Positions 27,245 to 35,967 of a stretch of 64,000 nt of DNA are shown piece after piece (the first letter of the stretch is position 1; every line of letters begins with the position of its first letter). Source of the DNA: Niallia circulans. GTDB lineage: Bacteria; Bacillota; Bacilli; Bacillales; Cytobacillaceae. A program made the position numbers and the translations under genes. The stretch spans positions 5,024,001 to 5,088,000 of the forward strand of contig NZ_CP026031.1 of the NCBI RefSeq assembly GCF_003726095.1, given 5' to 3'. The notes under the pieces were generated by a model that was given only the letters and a program-made list of their open reading frames with translations, was not told the origin of the DNA and ran no database searches.

Positions 27245-28647
27245 ATGAGTAATAAAAATTATAAAAATATTGCTCAAGAAGTAATACGTGGTATTGGTGG
27301 GACTGACAACATTATTTCGATGGCTCATTGTGCTACTAGGCTAAGATTAATTGTAAAAGATAGGGATATAATTGATGATGAATTGATTGAAAATATTGAT
27401 TTTGCTAAAGGTTTCTTCTTTACTTCTGGTCAATATCAAATTATTTTTGGAACGGGTACAGTAAATCATGTTTATGATGCGATGTTACAAGAAGGCGTAT
27501 CTGGAACAACAAAGTCTGAATTGAAAGAGATTGCTTCAGATAAAGATGATAATATCTTTTTAAGAATGATACGTTTGTTCGGCGATGTATTCGTGCCAAT
27601 TATACCGGCATTGGTAGCTACTGGGTTATTTATGGGAGTAAGAGGATTGATTTTACAACCTGATATCCTCGCAGTATTTGGTTTAACGCCAGATCATATT
27701 TCAGATAATTTTATTAAGTTTACTCAAATATTAACAGATACTGCTTTTGCATTTCTTCCTGTATTAGTTTGTTGGTCTGCTTTCAAAGTATTTGGAGGTT
27801 CGCAATTATTAGGAATTCTGTTAGGGTTAATGCTTGTACATCCAAGTTTGCCCACATCATGGGATGTTGCACAAAATGTAGCAGAGCCTTTAAAATTTTT
27901 CGGAATTATAAAAGTTGCAGGCTATCAAGGCTCTGTTCTTCCTGCATTTATTGTTGGGGCTTTGGGAGCAAAGGTGGAAGGATTTATTAGAAAAAGAGTG
28001 CCAAGTGCTCTCGATTTAATTTTATCTCCGTTCTTCACTTTATTAATTATGATAGTTTTAGCGTTTTTCTTAATTGGTCCTGTTTTTCATGAAGTAGAAT
28101 TATTATTATTACATGCAGTAACATATGTTTTAGAATTACCATTTGGTATTGGTGGTTTAATTTATGGTGGGATTAATCAAGTAATCGTTATAACAGGATT
28201 GCACCATCCTCTTAATTTAATTGAAATCCAAATGCTTGCTGATACAGGAAAAAATTTGGTTAACCCGATAAGTACTGCTTCGATCTGTGCTCAAGCAGGA
28301 GCTGCATTTGCAGTCGCGGTCAAATCAAAAAATGTGAAAACTAAGGCTATTGCATATCCCTCCACTATGTCTGCATTACTAGGAATTACTGAGCCAGCTA
28401 TTTTTGGTGTTACATTAAGATACGGGAAGCCTTTTATTATGGGATTAATAGGGGGTGCTGCTGGTGGATTTGTAGCTGGGTTAATGCACTTATCAGCCAC
28501 AGAATGTCTATCACAGCTATTCCAGGGACTTTGCTATTTCTGAATAGTCAAATTTTTGGATATTTATTAGTATCCCTAATCGGGTTTGGTGTGGCATTTA
28601 TTCTTACCTATCTTTTTGGATATAAAGACAACCAACAAACAAAGTAA
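27245..28647 (+). pseudogene. PTS IIBC component, frameshifted near its end
   Basis: Sugar PTS permease of the beta-glucoside/sucrose/trehalose class without a IIA domain. IIB Cys29 lies in SMAHCATRLRL; the IIC part includes GITEPAIFGVTLRYGKPF. The first frame stops at 28543 after the unrelated tail ECLSQLFQGLCYF. Dropping back one base near 28501 restores a normal C terminus (MSITAIPGTLLFLNSQ, then GYLLVSLIGFGVAFILTYLFGY) ending at 28647, just before the GH3 ribosome site. So one base is missing in the run GCCACAGAATG, by mutation or by sequencing error. If real, the last membrane helix is lost. Confidence 0.8.
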
Positions 28648-28663
28648 TAAGGAGGGAGTATCG

Positions 28664-30907
28664 ATGCAAAAAAATGAAGTTATGGCTCTAATCGATTCTC
28701 TTTCCGTTGAGGAAAAAATCGGTCAACTTGTGCAATTAACTGGAGATTTTTTTACTAATGAAACGGAAGAAACGATAACTGGTCCGATAAAAAAATTAGG
28801 ATTAAATGAAAATTATAATATTTATCATACAGGATCAATCTTAAATATTACTAATGCTCATGAAATAATTAAAATTCAAGAGAAATATTTAGAAAACTCA
28901 AGCCATAAAATTCCTTTGCTTTTTATGGCAGATATTATTTATGGATTTAGAACTATCTTTCCCATTCCATTGGCACAAACTTGTAGTTGGAACTTTGATT
29001 TAATAGAAGAAGCAGCTTCCATTAGTGCTAAGGAATCCTATGAAGAAGGATTACACGTTACATTTTCTCCTATGGTTGATATTGTAAGAGATCCAAGATG
29101 GGGCCGTGTTATGGAATCTCCTGGAGAAGATACGCTTATGGCCGAATTATTTGCAGAAAGAGTAATAAAAGGACTTCAAGGTAATTCCGAGCAAAAAATA
29201 CCGAAAGATAAAATTGCTGGATGTGTTAAACACTTTGCAGCATATGGAGCCCCTATAGCAGGGCGTGAGTATAATGCAGTAGATATGTCTGAGCATACAT
29301 TGCGGGAGGTATATTTACCGGGTTACTTATCGGCAGTAAAAGCAAAAGTGAAGCTTGTTATGACGGCATTTAATACTTTAAATGGCGTACCTTCAACCGG
29401 TAACGAGTGGTTAAATAAGATGATATTAAGAGATGAATTTAAATTCGCGGGAGTACTTATTTCAGATTATGCAGCTGTTGAGGAATTAATTACTCATGGC
29501 TATGCTAATGGACCGAAAGAAGCAGCGCAGCTAGCATTAAAAGCAACAGTTGATATTGATATGAAAACATCGGTTTTTGCTAATGAATTAGGTGCAATTG
29601 TTAACAACAATGAGCAAATGATGGATTTACTAAATAAAGCAGTTTATAGGATTTTATCCTTAAAAAATGATCTGGGCTTATTCGAAGATCCATATAGAGG
29701 ATTAAAAGAAAGATCAGCAGAAAACTCTAGTATCTTATGTTCTGAGCATAAAAAGACTGCTTTAATGTTAAGTGAGGAATCGATTGTTTTATTAAAGAAT
29801 AATGGCGTCTTGCCATTAGAAAAGGGCAAAAAGGCTGCAATCATTGGACCATATCACGATGAAAAATCAACGCTAGGTATGTGGGCTATCAAAGGTGACA
29901 TAAATGACACTATTACATTGAAAGATGGGATAAATGAGATTGTAGGGAATAATAAGAATCCTTTTTGCAGAGGATCACATTTAATAGAGAAGGAAACGGC
30001 ACACTTACTTGGAAAATTTGAAGATAAAATTCCAAATGAAAGAATAAGTAATGATGAATTAATAGAAGAAGCTGTTAACTTAGCAAAGGACTCTGAAATT
30101 GTAATACTAGCATTAGGTGAAAGTATTTTTCAGAGTGGTGAAGGTGGATCACGTACAGAGATTACATTACCTAAACCTCAACAAAAATTATTCGATGCTA
30201 TAAAAAAATTAAATAAACAAATAATTACTATCATTTATAGTGGACGTCCGTTAATTTTAACCGATGTAGAAAAACACTCAGATGCTCTTATACAGGCTTG
30301 GTTTCCAGGTATTATGGGAGGAAAGGCCTTAGCGAATATTCTCTATGGGATAAGTAATCCATCAGGAAAGCTGTCGATGTCTTTCCCAAGGAGTGTTGGA
30401 CAAATACCAATCTATTATAATGAGTTAAACACAGGGAGACCAGATCTGCCAGAAAATGCTTTTTATCGCTTTGCTTCACGATATATTGATGAATCTAATA
30501 AACCATTATTCTCTTTTGGCTATGGATTATCTTATACAACTTATCAGTATAACTCTGTCTCACTTAATAAAAAGTTAATAAGGCAAAATAGCAATGATGA
30601 ATTAATTGTAACAGTTGAGGTTGAAAATACTGGGGATTATGACGGTTATGAGATTGTGCAGCTTTACATAAGAGACCAGTTTGGCAGTACTGCTAGACCA
30701 GTAAAGGTACTAAAAGACTTCAAAAAGGTATGTATTAAAAAAGGCGAAGTGAAAACTATCTCATTTACTATTACAGAGGAGCAATTGAAAATTTATCGAA
30801 GTGATTTAAGCTTTGCTAGCGAGCCAGGTCAATTTGATGTTTATATCGGTTCTAGTAGTGAAGATTTACCTTTAAAAGAAAGCTTTGACTTAATTCAAAC
30901 GAGTTAA
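28664..30907 (+). CDS. GH3 family beta-glucosidase
   Basis: A 747-residue family 3 glycoside hydrolase of the BglX type but without signal peptide, so cytosolic. Domain 1 has PRWGRVMESPGEDT and the nucleophile Asp in GVLISDYAAVEEL (about residue 267). The second alpha/beta domain has SEESIVLLKNNGVLPL and FQSGEGGSRTEITLP. A C-terminal fibronectin-III-like domain begins at EVENTGDYDGYEIVQLYI. It probably cleaves glucosides brought in by the PTS protein 16 bp upstream. GGAGGG precedes the ATG at 28664; codons before it belong to the end of the PTS gene in another frame. Confidence 0.93.
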   Translation: MQKNEVMALIDSLSVEEKIGQLVQLTGDFFTNETEETITGPIKKLGLNENYNIYHTGSILNITNAHEIIKIQEKYLENSSHKIPLLFMADIIYGFRTIFPIPLAQTCSWNFDLIEEAASISAKESYEEGLHVTFSPMVDIVRDPRWGRVMESPGEDTLMAELFAERVIKGLQGNSEQKIPKDKIAGCVKHFAAYGAPIAGREYNAVDMSEHTLREVYLPGYLSAVKAKVKLVMTAFNTLNGVPSTGNEWLNKMILRDEFKFAGVLISDYAAVEELITHGYANGPKEAAQLALKATVDIDMKTSVFANELGAIVNNNEQMMDLLNKAVYRILSLKNDLGLFEDPYRGLKERSAENSSILCSEHKKTALMLSEESIVLLKNNGVLPLEKGKKAAIIGPYHDEKSTLGMWAIKGDINDTITLKDGINEIVGNNKNPFCRGSHLIEKETAHLLGKFEDKIPNERISNDELIEEAVNLAKDSEIVILALGESIFQSGEGGSRTEITLPKPQQKLFDAIKKLNKQIITIIYSGRPLILTDVEKHSDALIQAWFPGIMGGKALANILYGISNPSGKLSMSFPRSVGQIPIYYNELNTGRPDLPENAFYRFASRYIDESNKPLFSFGYGLSYTTYQYNSVSLNKKLIRQNSNDELIVTVEVENTGDYDGYEIVQLYIRDQFGSTARPVKVLKDFKKVCIKKGEVKTISFTITEEQLKIYRSDLSFASEPGQFDVYIGSSSEDLPLKESFDLIQTS

Positions 30908-30970
30908 ATGAATTTATATAGAAATGCAATGACTCTAAGGCTGGAATATAACCAGCTTTAACTAATGAGA

Positions 30971-31014
30971 AAAGTGAATTTGAAGTACTCAAATTCACCT
31001 TTCCTTATTTTTAT
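30971..31014 (+). terminator. Terminator after the GH3 gene
   Basis: Ten-base-pair stem GTGAATTTGA / TCAAATTCAC with loop AGTAC, then CTTTCCTTATTTTT. Confidence 0.7.
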
Positions 31015-31207
31015 ATATAAATTCACTGCCATTAAGAAAGAACCATTTCGTTATCTATTTTAAAATTTCACTACTAAAACTAAAGGTAATCTTATAGATG
31101 AGAAATAGCTTTTTCTTATGTGCTATATAGTCTTGCCAATGTTTAAAAGACTCGTTATTATTTACTGTGGAGCTTAATGCTGCACATGGAATAAAGGAGC
31201 TAGTGTC

Positions 31208-31237
31208 ATGATTATTCAATTCATTCGCTATAGATAG
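31208..31237 (+). CDS. Nine-residue leader peptide MIIQFIRYR
   Basis: An AAAGGAG site lies eight bases before the ATG, an excellent spacing. The peptide is MIIQFIRYR and stops at 31237, five bases before the terminator stem. Leader peptides with Arg-X-Arg near the end (MRLR types) are known to stall ribosomes in the presence of macrolides, and Arg-Tyr-Arg fits that pattern. The gene behind is an rRNA methyltransferase of a family that includes tylosin-resistance enzymes. Confidence 0.65.
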   Translation: MIIQFIRYR

Positions 31238-31242
31238 AAATA

Positions 31243-31315
31243 GGTATAGACAAGGATAAAATCCAACTCAAATTTTCAAAAAAATTTGATGAGGGTTTAT
31301 TTGTCTATGCCTTTT
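31243..31315 (+). terminator. Attenuator-type terminator before the rRNA methyltransferase
   Basis: GGTATAGACAA (31243-31253) pairs with TTGTCTATGCC (31301-31311), with an inner AAATTTT/AAAATTT-like pairing, and is followed by TTTTCATTT. It sits between the nine-residue leader peptide and the coding start, where read-through would be needed for expression. Confidence 0.65.
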
Positions 31316-31350
31316 CATTTATCTAAAAACGAATGAATGAGGTGACTTCT

Positions 31351-32244
31351 TTGTTAAAAGAAAATAAAAGAATAAAGAGTGCGAAATATGTGAGTAATTT
31401 TGAAAACATTTTTGCTTGTCCAATATGTAGATCGTCTATGCAGGTTATCGATTTTAAAAGTTTAATCTGCTTAAATCACCATACATTTGATTTTGCAAGG
31501 CAAGGATATCTGAACTTGATGACTCACTCAGTAAATACTAAGTACAGCAAAGCTCTTTTTGAAGCAAGAAGAAAACTTATTACCAAAGGTGAATTTTTTA
31601 CACTATTAAGCCATGCAATTGCAAAGTTTATTACGGAACATCTTGTTAAGACAAAAGAAACAATTTCTATTCTTGATACGGGATGTGGCGAGGGTTCACA
31701 TCTTTCTAATATTTGTGAAATTATTCGTTCCAACTTTTTCAAAAATGTATTAGGAGTAGGAATAGATATTTCTAAAGAAGGAATTATGGTAGCTTCTAAG
31801 AACTATTCTGATAAGATTTGGGCTGTGGCTGACCTCGCGAACACACCATTTAAATTTAAACAATTTGATGTTATCCTGAATATCCTATCACCCTTAAATT
31901 ATGCTGAATTTGATAGATTGTTGAAACCAAATGGTATAGTAATCAAAATTGTACCTCAAAATAGTTACTTAAAAGAGTTGAGAGAACATCTTTTTCAAAA
32001 AAACGAAAAACAGTTTTACTCTAATGCAGAGACTATGGAGAGATTTAAGAAGAGTTTTCAATTTATAGAATGTTCAAGATTAACCTATACCATGAACCTT
32101 AATAAATCCTCAATTGAATGGTTGGTTCAAATGACTCCGTTGACTTGGTCAACAACAGAGGAACAAATAAAATCTTTTTTAATTAAGGATTCGGCTCAAA
32201 TAACTGTTGATTTGGATATATTAATTGGTAAAAATACAATTTAG
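31351..32244 (+). CDS. RlmA-family 23S rRNA (guanine-N1)-methyltransferase
   Basis: A 297-residue SAM-dependent methyltransferase of the RlmA type. The N-terminal zinc finger is FACPICRSSM with LICLNHHTFDFARQGYLNL. The SAM site is ISILDTGCGEGSHLS. NILSPLNYAEFDRLLKPNG and WLVQMTPLTW are typical of the family. RlmA(I)/(II) enzymes methylate G745 or G748 of 23S rRNA in the drug tunnel; RlmA(II)/TlrB contributes to tylosin resistance. TTG 31351 is preferred, with GAGGTGA five bases before it; ATG 31333 has no ribosome site. Leader peptide and terminator upstream suggest drug-induced expression. Confidence 0.85.
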   Translation: MLKENKRIKSAKYVSNFENIFACPICRSSMQVIDFKSLICLNHHTFDFARQGYLNLMTHSVNTKYSKALFEARRKLITKGEFFTLLSHAIAKFITEHLVKTKETISILDTGCGEGSHLSNICEIIRSNFFKNVLGVGIDISKEGIMVASKNYSDKIWAVADLANTPFKFKQFDVILNILSPLNYAEFDRLLKPNGIVIKIVPQNSYLKELREHLFQKNEKQFYSNAETMERFKKSFQFIECSRLTYTMNLNKSSIEWLVQMTPLTWSTTEEQIKSFLIKDSAQITVDLDILIGKNTI

Positions 32245-32246
32245 GA

Positions 32247-32295
32247 AAAAGACTATTAGGATGGCCTTGTGAGGGGTCAGCCCTAATAGTCTTTT
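32247..32295 (+). terminator. Terminator-like hairpin after the methyltransferase
   Basis: Fourteen-base-pair perfect stem AAAAGACTATTAGG / CCTAATAGTCTTTT with a 21-nt loop. The arm itself supplies a short T-run (TTTTC), so efficiency is uncertain. Confidence 0.7.
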
Positions 32296-32344
32296 CTGCA
32301 ATTATTGGCTGTTTTCAAAATAAAAAGAAAGACTTTTTATTTTG

Positions 32345-32361
32345 GTGCTAACGGGCAGGTT
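32345..32361 (+). repeat. Dispersed element, core copy
   Basis: GTGCTAACGGGCAGGTT, 100 bp downstream of the methyltransferase. Same core as the copy at 34021. Confidence 0.75.
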
Positions 32362-32423
32362 GAACCATCTAACTTTATATTTTATACCATTTATAGTCCT
32401 ATAAACATTAACATAGGTTCCTT

Positions 32424-32530
32424 ATACTATATTTAAGGTTAAGAAGGATTAACGCTCAATATAAAAGTTAAAGCTTATTTTCATTAAAAAGAAGGAGTCT
32501 CTTATGTAACTAACTGGGAGTTTAGTTCAA
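32424..32530 (+). repeat. Dispersed element, full-length copy 1 (about 105 bp)
   Basis: It starts TATATTTAAGGTTAAGAAGG, continues ATTAACGCTCAATATA, then AGTTAAAGCTTATTTTCATT, AAAAGAAGGAGTCTCTT, and ends AACTAACTGGGAGTTTAG. The same blocks, in the same order, recur at 49905 and 50205. The last block is a variant of the short GGGCAGG core. No reading frame. Confidence 0.75.
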
Positions 32531-32611
32531 TACCAATTAATTCAATTTCTATCCAGCTATAATAACAAAATATTTTCCCCTTAAAATTTTCTGCAAAAAC
32601 AGGCTCAATTC

Positions 32612-32980
32612 TTATTCCTTTTGATACTTTATGCCCCACTTATACATTTCATAATAAACGGGAAGTAGATCTTTCCCTTTTTCTGTAATTGTATATTCAA
32701 CACGTGGGGGGATTTCATTATATTGTTTCCTTGTGATTAAACCGTCCTTTTCTAGCTCTCTTAACGTCGCAGATAGCATAGTATTTGTGATTTTTGGGAT
32801 AGCTCGATTAAGCTGACCAAAACGAGCATTTTTTAATGCAATAATTTCAAATAGTACTTGATTCTTCCACTTGCCCTGAAAGACATTGAAGACAGGATCA
32901 AGCGGGTTAAAATTAGGATTGCAGTTTTCTTGATTATTTAATTTTTGGGCCATTAATTCTTGTAAATTTGGTATGTCCAT
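32612..32980 (-). CDS. HxlR-family transcriptional regulator
   Basis: A 122-residue winged-helix regulator. The domain runs from DPVFNVFQGKWKNQVLFEI through RFGQLNRAIPKITNTMLSATLRE to GLITRKQYNEIPPRVEYTITEKG, typical HxlR (MarR-like) sequence. A single N-terminal Cys (NQENCNPNF) could be redox-active, as in YodB and HypR, but this is inference. GGAGGT lies seven bases before the ATG. Divergent from the SDR gene at 33109, which it probably represses. A second, similar HxlR/SDR pair occurs at 50612-51903. Confidence 0.9.
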   Translation of the reverse strand: MDIPNLQELMAQKLNNQENCNPNFNPLDPVFNVFQGKWKNQVLFEIIALKNARFGQLNRAIPKITNTMLSATLRELEKDGLITRKQYNEIPPRVEYTITEKGKDLLPVYYEMYKWGIKYQKE

Positions 32981-32984
32981 TGTT

Positions 32985-33095
32985 TTTTACCTCCTTAGTA
33001 TTGTCCACCGTACTTAGTAAGTAATTTTTACGTACTTGAAATGAATATCATTCGGTACGATAATCATACTAGTATAAATAATATACCGTTAATTA
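32985..33095. promoter_or_regulatory. Divergent promoter/operator for HxlR and SDR
   Basis: For the plus strand, TTGAAA (33036-33041) and GATAAT (33059-33064) are spaced 17 bp. Around them lie repeated GTACTT/GGTACG half-sites: CGTACTTAGTAAGTA (33009), ACGTACTTGAAAT and TCGGTACGATAAT. GTACTT half-sites also occur before the second HxlR/SDR pair, supporting a shared operator type. Confidence 0.6.
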
Positions 33096-33108
33096 GGGGG
33101 ATTCAATC

Positions 33109-33885
33109 ATGAAAACATTGTTAATTACAGGAGGTACTAGTGGCATTGGCAAAGGACTGGCGGAGTATTATTTAACAACTGGGAATAGGGTCATTATTGT
33201 AAGCAGAAATAAAGGTGATCTGCCTAATGCTACTTATCTTCAAGCAGATCTGAGTCTTGCTTCGGAAAATTATCGTATCATCGAGAAAATCCAAAGATCC
33301 TATGGCGCAATCGATGGATTAATTCTTTGTGCTGTCCTACAAAGAGCTCGCAAAGACGCTTTAATCACACAAGAAGGTTTAGAATTCACCTTTGCATTGC
33401 AGTATTTAAGTCGGTATATTCTTTCAAATCAGTTAGCATTTAATAATGACTCTTTTATTTTAAATATTGCTACCCCCGGCATCAACGGCACCGTCAACTT
33501 TGACAATTTAGAACATCGATACAAGTTCAATACCGTGAAAGCCAACATCAATGCCAACCGGCTAAATGACTTGTTAGGAGCAGGATTCAAACGCAAGGGT
33601 GTTCGTTATATTCTATATAATCCAATGGCTGTAAGAACTAGTGGGGCTAGATCAGTCTTTGCGAATCCATTGATGAGAATATTCTTAAGAGTAGTTCATC
33701 GTCTAATAGGACATGAGGTTGATGAAATCGTAAATAGTATTGTTAACGTTTTACAGGAATCAAGCTCGCAGAGTTTCTCAGCTTATAAACTTTCAAAAAC
33801 TGTTGATGTATCCATGAAAACATTTGATTCACAAAAGGCTAAACAGTTAGAAGAGATTACTAAACAGGTACTTTTAAATGTGTAG
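33109..33885 (+). CDS. Atypical short-chain dehydrogenase
   Basis: A 258-residue SDR. The NAD(P) site is perfect ([15 protein letters not shown]), and LQADLSLASENY and DGLILCAVLQRAR follow. The catalytic region deviates: where YxxxK is expected, the sequence reads FNTVKANINANRL, so Tyr is replaced by Phe, and the usual Ser block reads LNIATPGING. Either the chemistry differs or the protein is a non-catalytic or binding member of the family. AGGGGG precedes the ATG. Divergent from the HxlR gene and likely regulated by it. Confidence 0.85.
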   Translation: MKTLLITGGTSGIGKGLAEYYLTTGNRVIIVSRNKGDLPNATYLQADLSLASENYRIIEKIQRSYGAIDGLILCAVLQRARKDALITQEGLEFTFALQYLSRYILSNQLAFNNDSFILNIATPGINGTVNFDNLEHRYKFNTVKANINANRLNDLLGAGFKRKGVRYILYNPMAVRTSGARSVFANPLMRIFLRVVHRLIGHEVDEIVNSIVNVLQESSSQSFSAYKLSKTVDVSMKTFDSQKAKQLEEITKQVLLNV

Positions 33886-33986
33886 TAATTATGAACAATC
33901 TAATCAAAAATATGTAATAGAACCAAGAAAATGGAGAATTGATGATTCGAGGTATTAATGGTGATAAATTCATGCTTATGTTCAAT

Positions 33987-34016
33987 AACGGGATGGATGG
34001 GGCTATCCCGTTTTCT
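33987..34016 (+). terminator. Terminator after the SDR gene
   Basis: Stem AACGGGAT / ATCCCGTT with loop GGATGGGGCT, followed by TTTTC. A gene-free stretch of about 370 bp (33886-34257) holds this hairpin and two dispersed-element copies; nothing else was seen. Confidence 0.7.
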
Positions 34017-34020
34017 TATT

Positions 34021-34040
34021 GTGCTAACGGGCAGGTTAGT
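34021..34040 (+). repeat. Dispersed element, core copy
   Basis: GTGCTAACGGGCAGGTTAGT, a near-consensus copy with the CTAAC...GTTAG inverted symmetry; directly after the SDR terminator. Confidence 0.8.
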
Positions 34041-34221
34041 GGAATAATATTGGCATAAACACTATCTAAAAGCCTTGTTTTTTTGAAGGAAGTAAGTACT
34101 ATTTGTTGAATAAGAGATATAGAGTGTTCTGGAATTTAGTAGGTTATGTTTAATGAAGTATCGCACGTTCCTTGTTCAATAAGTTGAAAATCCAATGGAA
34201 ATTAATACTTTTTTCTATTTC

Positions 34222-34238
34222 GACTAACAGGAAGTTAA
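34222..34238 (+). repeat. Dispersed element, degenerate copy
   Basis: GACTAACAGGAAGTTAA, 20 bp before the next GNAT gene. Weaker match to the core. Confidence 0.45.
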
Positions 34239-34257
34239 AAATATTGGGAGTGGAGTT

Positions 34258-34989
34258 ATGAATACAACCAATTCAATATTAAACCAACTTAAAGTAATTG
34301 GTGTACATAGTATAATAAGTGACGAACAAATTATTTTGGAAATATTAGATGATAACTTGAAACAAAAAGAAAAAATGGATTGTCTTATAAATAATCTCCT
34401 AATTAATACGAGAATCAGTAATCTTAAAAAAGTGTTACTAGAATGTCCTAAAATTCATTTAGAACATCTAAATAGAACAATGGAAAAGATGAAGATTAAA
34501 GGGGAAAGAGTTATATATATAAAATCCTTAGAAGAACCTATAAATATTGGAGATATAGATTACGAATTATGGTCAATTAATGATGAGAAATCACTTACTT
34601 TTCTATCTGAAATAATGGATAGAAACATGTTGGATATACATAAATTTATAGGGAGTATGAGGACTGAATTACCTTCACAAGTTCAGAAAATGTTTACCAT
34701 TTATAAAGTTAACAATGAACCTGTAGGAGTAGTATTTCCTCATCTTGAACCAGACAAGGACAAAGAAGGACGTATTTTTTGGATAGGTATTCATCCGAAA
34801 TTTCGAGGAAAAGGGCTGGGCAAGAACCTACACTTAATAGGCTTGTATAGGCTGCAAAATGATTTTAAGGCAAAGTCATATGTAGGAGCTACGCAAATTA
34901 ACAATTACTCTATGAGAAAAATAATGATATACAATGGGTGTGTTGAAAACAAAAATACAGTTATTTCATTAGAGTATTCTAGTGAATAG
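34258..34989 (+). CDS. GNAT-family N-acetyltransferase
   Basis: A 243-residue protein. The C-terminal 110 residues are a GNAT domain with the acetyl-CoA motif WIGIHPKFRGKGLGKNLH and the late NNYSMRKIMIYNGC. The first 130 residues are helical, charged and not recognised (LLINNLLINTRISNLKKVL), so the substrate is unknown. GGGAGTGGAG lies just before the ATG. The gene is flanked on both sides by dispersed-element copies (34222 and 35058). Confidence 0.85.
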   Translation: MNTTNSILNQLKVIGVHSIISDEQIILEILDDNLKQKEKMDCLINNLLINTRISNLKKVLLECPKIHLEHLNRTMEKMKIKGERVIYIKSLEEPINIGDIDYELWSINDEKSLTFLSEIMDRNMLDIHKFIGSMRTELPSQVQKMFTIYKVNNEPVGVVFPHLEPDKDKEGRIFWIGIHPKFRGKGLGKNLHLIGLYRLQNDFKAKSYVGATQINNYSMRKIMIYNGCVENKNTVISLEYSSE

Positions 34990-35057
34990 TCTTATGAACA
35001 CAATTAAGGTTACAGGGATATGAATCCAAGACCTATGAATGTTTTTTTATTTATTAA

Positions 35058-35130
35058 GGCACTAAAGTGGCAGCATTCCTGTAATAATGAAAAAAATAGG
35101 TTATGGAAGAAACGTGGAATTTACTTTAAT
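35058..35130 (+). repeat. Dispersed element, GCATTCCT variant with extension
   Basis: GGCACTAAAGTGGCAGCATT, then CCTGTAATAATG, then TTATGGAAGAAACG and TTTACTTTAA. The last blocks recur at 38061-38110 after the deaminase gene, so this variant carries a longer shared tail. Confidence 0.65.
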
Positions 35131-35191
35131 AAGCAGGCGTTATTAAATTGTTTGGAGAAGTAATATATATCAAACTTAAAGTGGTGATATA

Positions 35192-35791
35192 GTGAGTTTT
35201 AAAAGTGAATTAAAAAATTTTGAACAATTGGTTAGTTTCATTAATTTGATTCCCAGAAAACAATCAACCTTATTAATTGGAATAGATGGGTGTGGGGGTT
35301 CAGGAAAAAGTACACTCGCACATAAACTGAAGGATGAATGTTCTGATGTAACTGTTGTGCATATGGATGATTTTTATTTACCATCCAAACAACTACAAGA
35401 AACAATTCCAGAAAATAAAGCCATTGGTGCAGACTTTGATTGGAAACGTGTACTTAATCAAGTTCTTGAACCTATTAGTCAAAACAAGGAGGGGAGTTAT
35501 CAGCGGTATGATTGGAAAACAGATGACTTAGCAGAGTGGCATACTGTTCCAATCGGAGGAGTTGTCATAATAGAAGGTGTTTATTCCATTCGCAATGAAT
35601 TAGCAAGTAAGTACGATTTCACAATTTGGGTGGAATGTCCACGAGAAAAAAGGCTTTCACGAGGGCTTGAAAGAGACGGCGAAGAGGCTCGAGATATGTG
35701 GGAAAACAATTGGATGATTTCAGAAGATTTATATGTTGAAACACAAAAACCTTTTGAAAGAGCTGACCTTATTGTTAATGGGACTAAATAA
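35192..35791 (+). CDS. Uridine-kinase-like P-loop kinase
   Basis: A 199-residue nucleoside/phosphoribulokinase-like protein. Walker A is IGIDGCGGSGKSTLA. The substrate-side motif VVHMDDFYLPSKQL, the Walker-B-like VVIIEGVYSIRNEL and the lid Arg segment CPREKRLSRGLERDG are all visible. Uridine kinase family members phosphorylate nucleosides; related proteins act on other small molecules, and in this row of resistance-like genes a drug or nucleoside substrate is possible. GTG start with GGTGAT upstream. No operon partner; flanked by elements at 35058 and 35901. Confidence 0.83.
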   Translation: MSFKSELKNFEQLVSFINLIPRKQSTLLIGIDGCGGSGKSTLAHKLKDECSDVTVVHMDDFYLPSKQLQETIPENKAIGADFDWKRVLNQVLEPISQNKEGSYQRYDWKTDDLAEWHTVPIGGVVIIEGVYSIRNELASKYDFTIWVECPREKRLSRGLERDGEEARDMWENNWMISEDLYVETQKPFERADLIVNGTK

Positions 35792-35806
35792 TAATCTTGT
35801 TCAAAT

Positions 35807-35895
35807 AACAGGGGCTTTCCTTTAATTAAGGTAAAGCCTGTTCTTATGGTTAATAAACAGGGTTGCAATCCTTGAATAAGGGTAGTACCTGTCTT
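35807..35895 (+). repeat. Two successive related hairpins after the kinase
   Basis: AACAGG...CTTTCCTT / AAGGTAAAGCCTGTT (35807-35842) and ACAGG...ATCCTT / AAGGGTAGTACCTGT (35852-35894) share the same outer AACAGG/CCTGTT arms. There is no clear U-tract. They run straight into the next dispersed element. Confidence 0.5.
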
Positions 35896-35900
35896 ATGTC

Positions 35901-35925
35901 ACAATCGGGGCAGGTTAGCACTATA
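35901..35925 (+). repeat. Dispersed element, core copy
   Basis: ACAATCGGGGCAGGTTAGCA, then CTATA, between the kinase and the minus-strand GNAT. Confidence 0.7.
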
Positions 35926-35967
35926 AGAAATAAGAAAAGAAGTGACTTAAACGCCACTCCAATGTTA

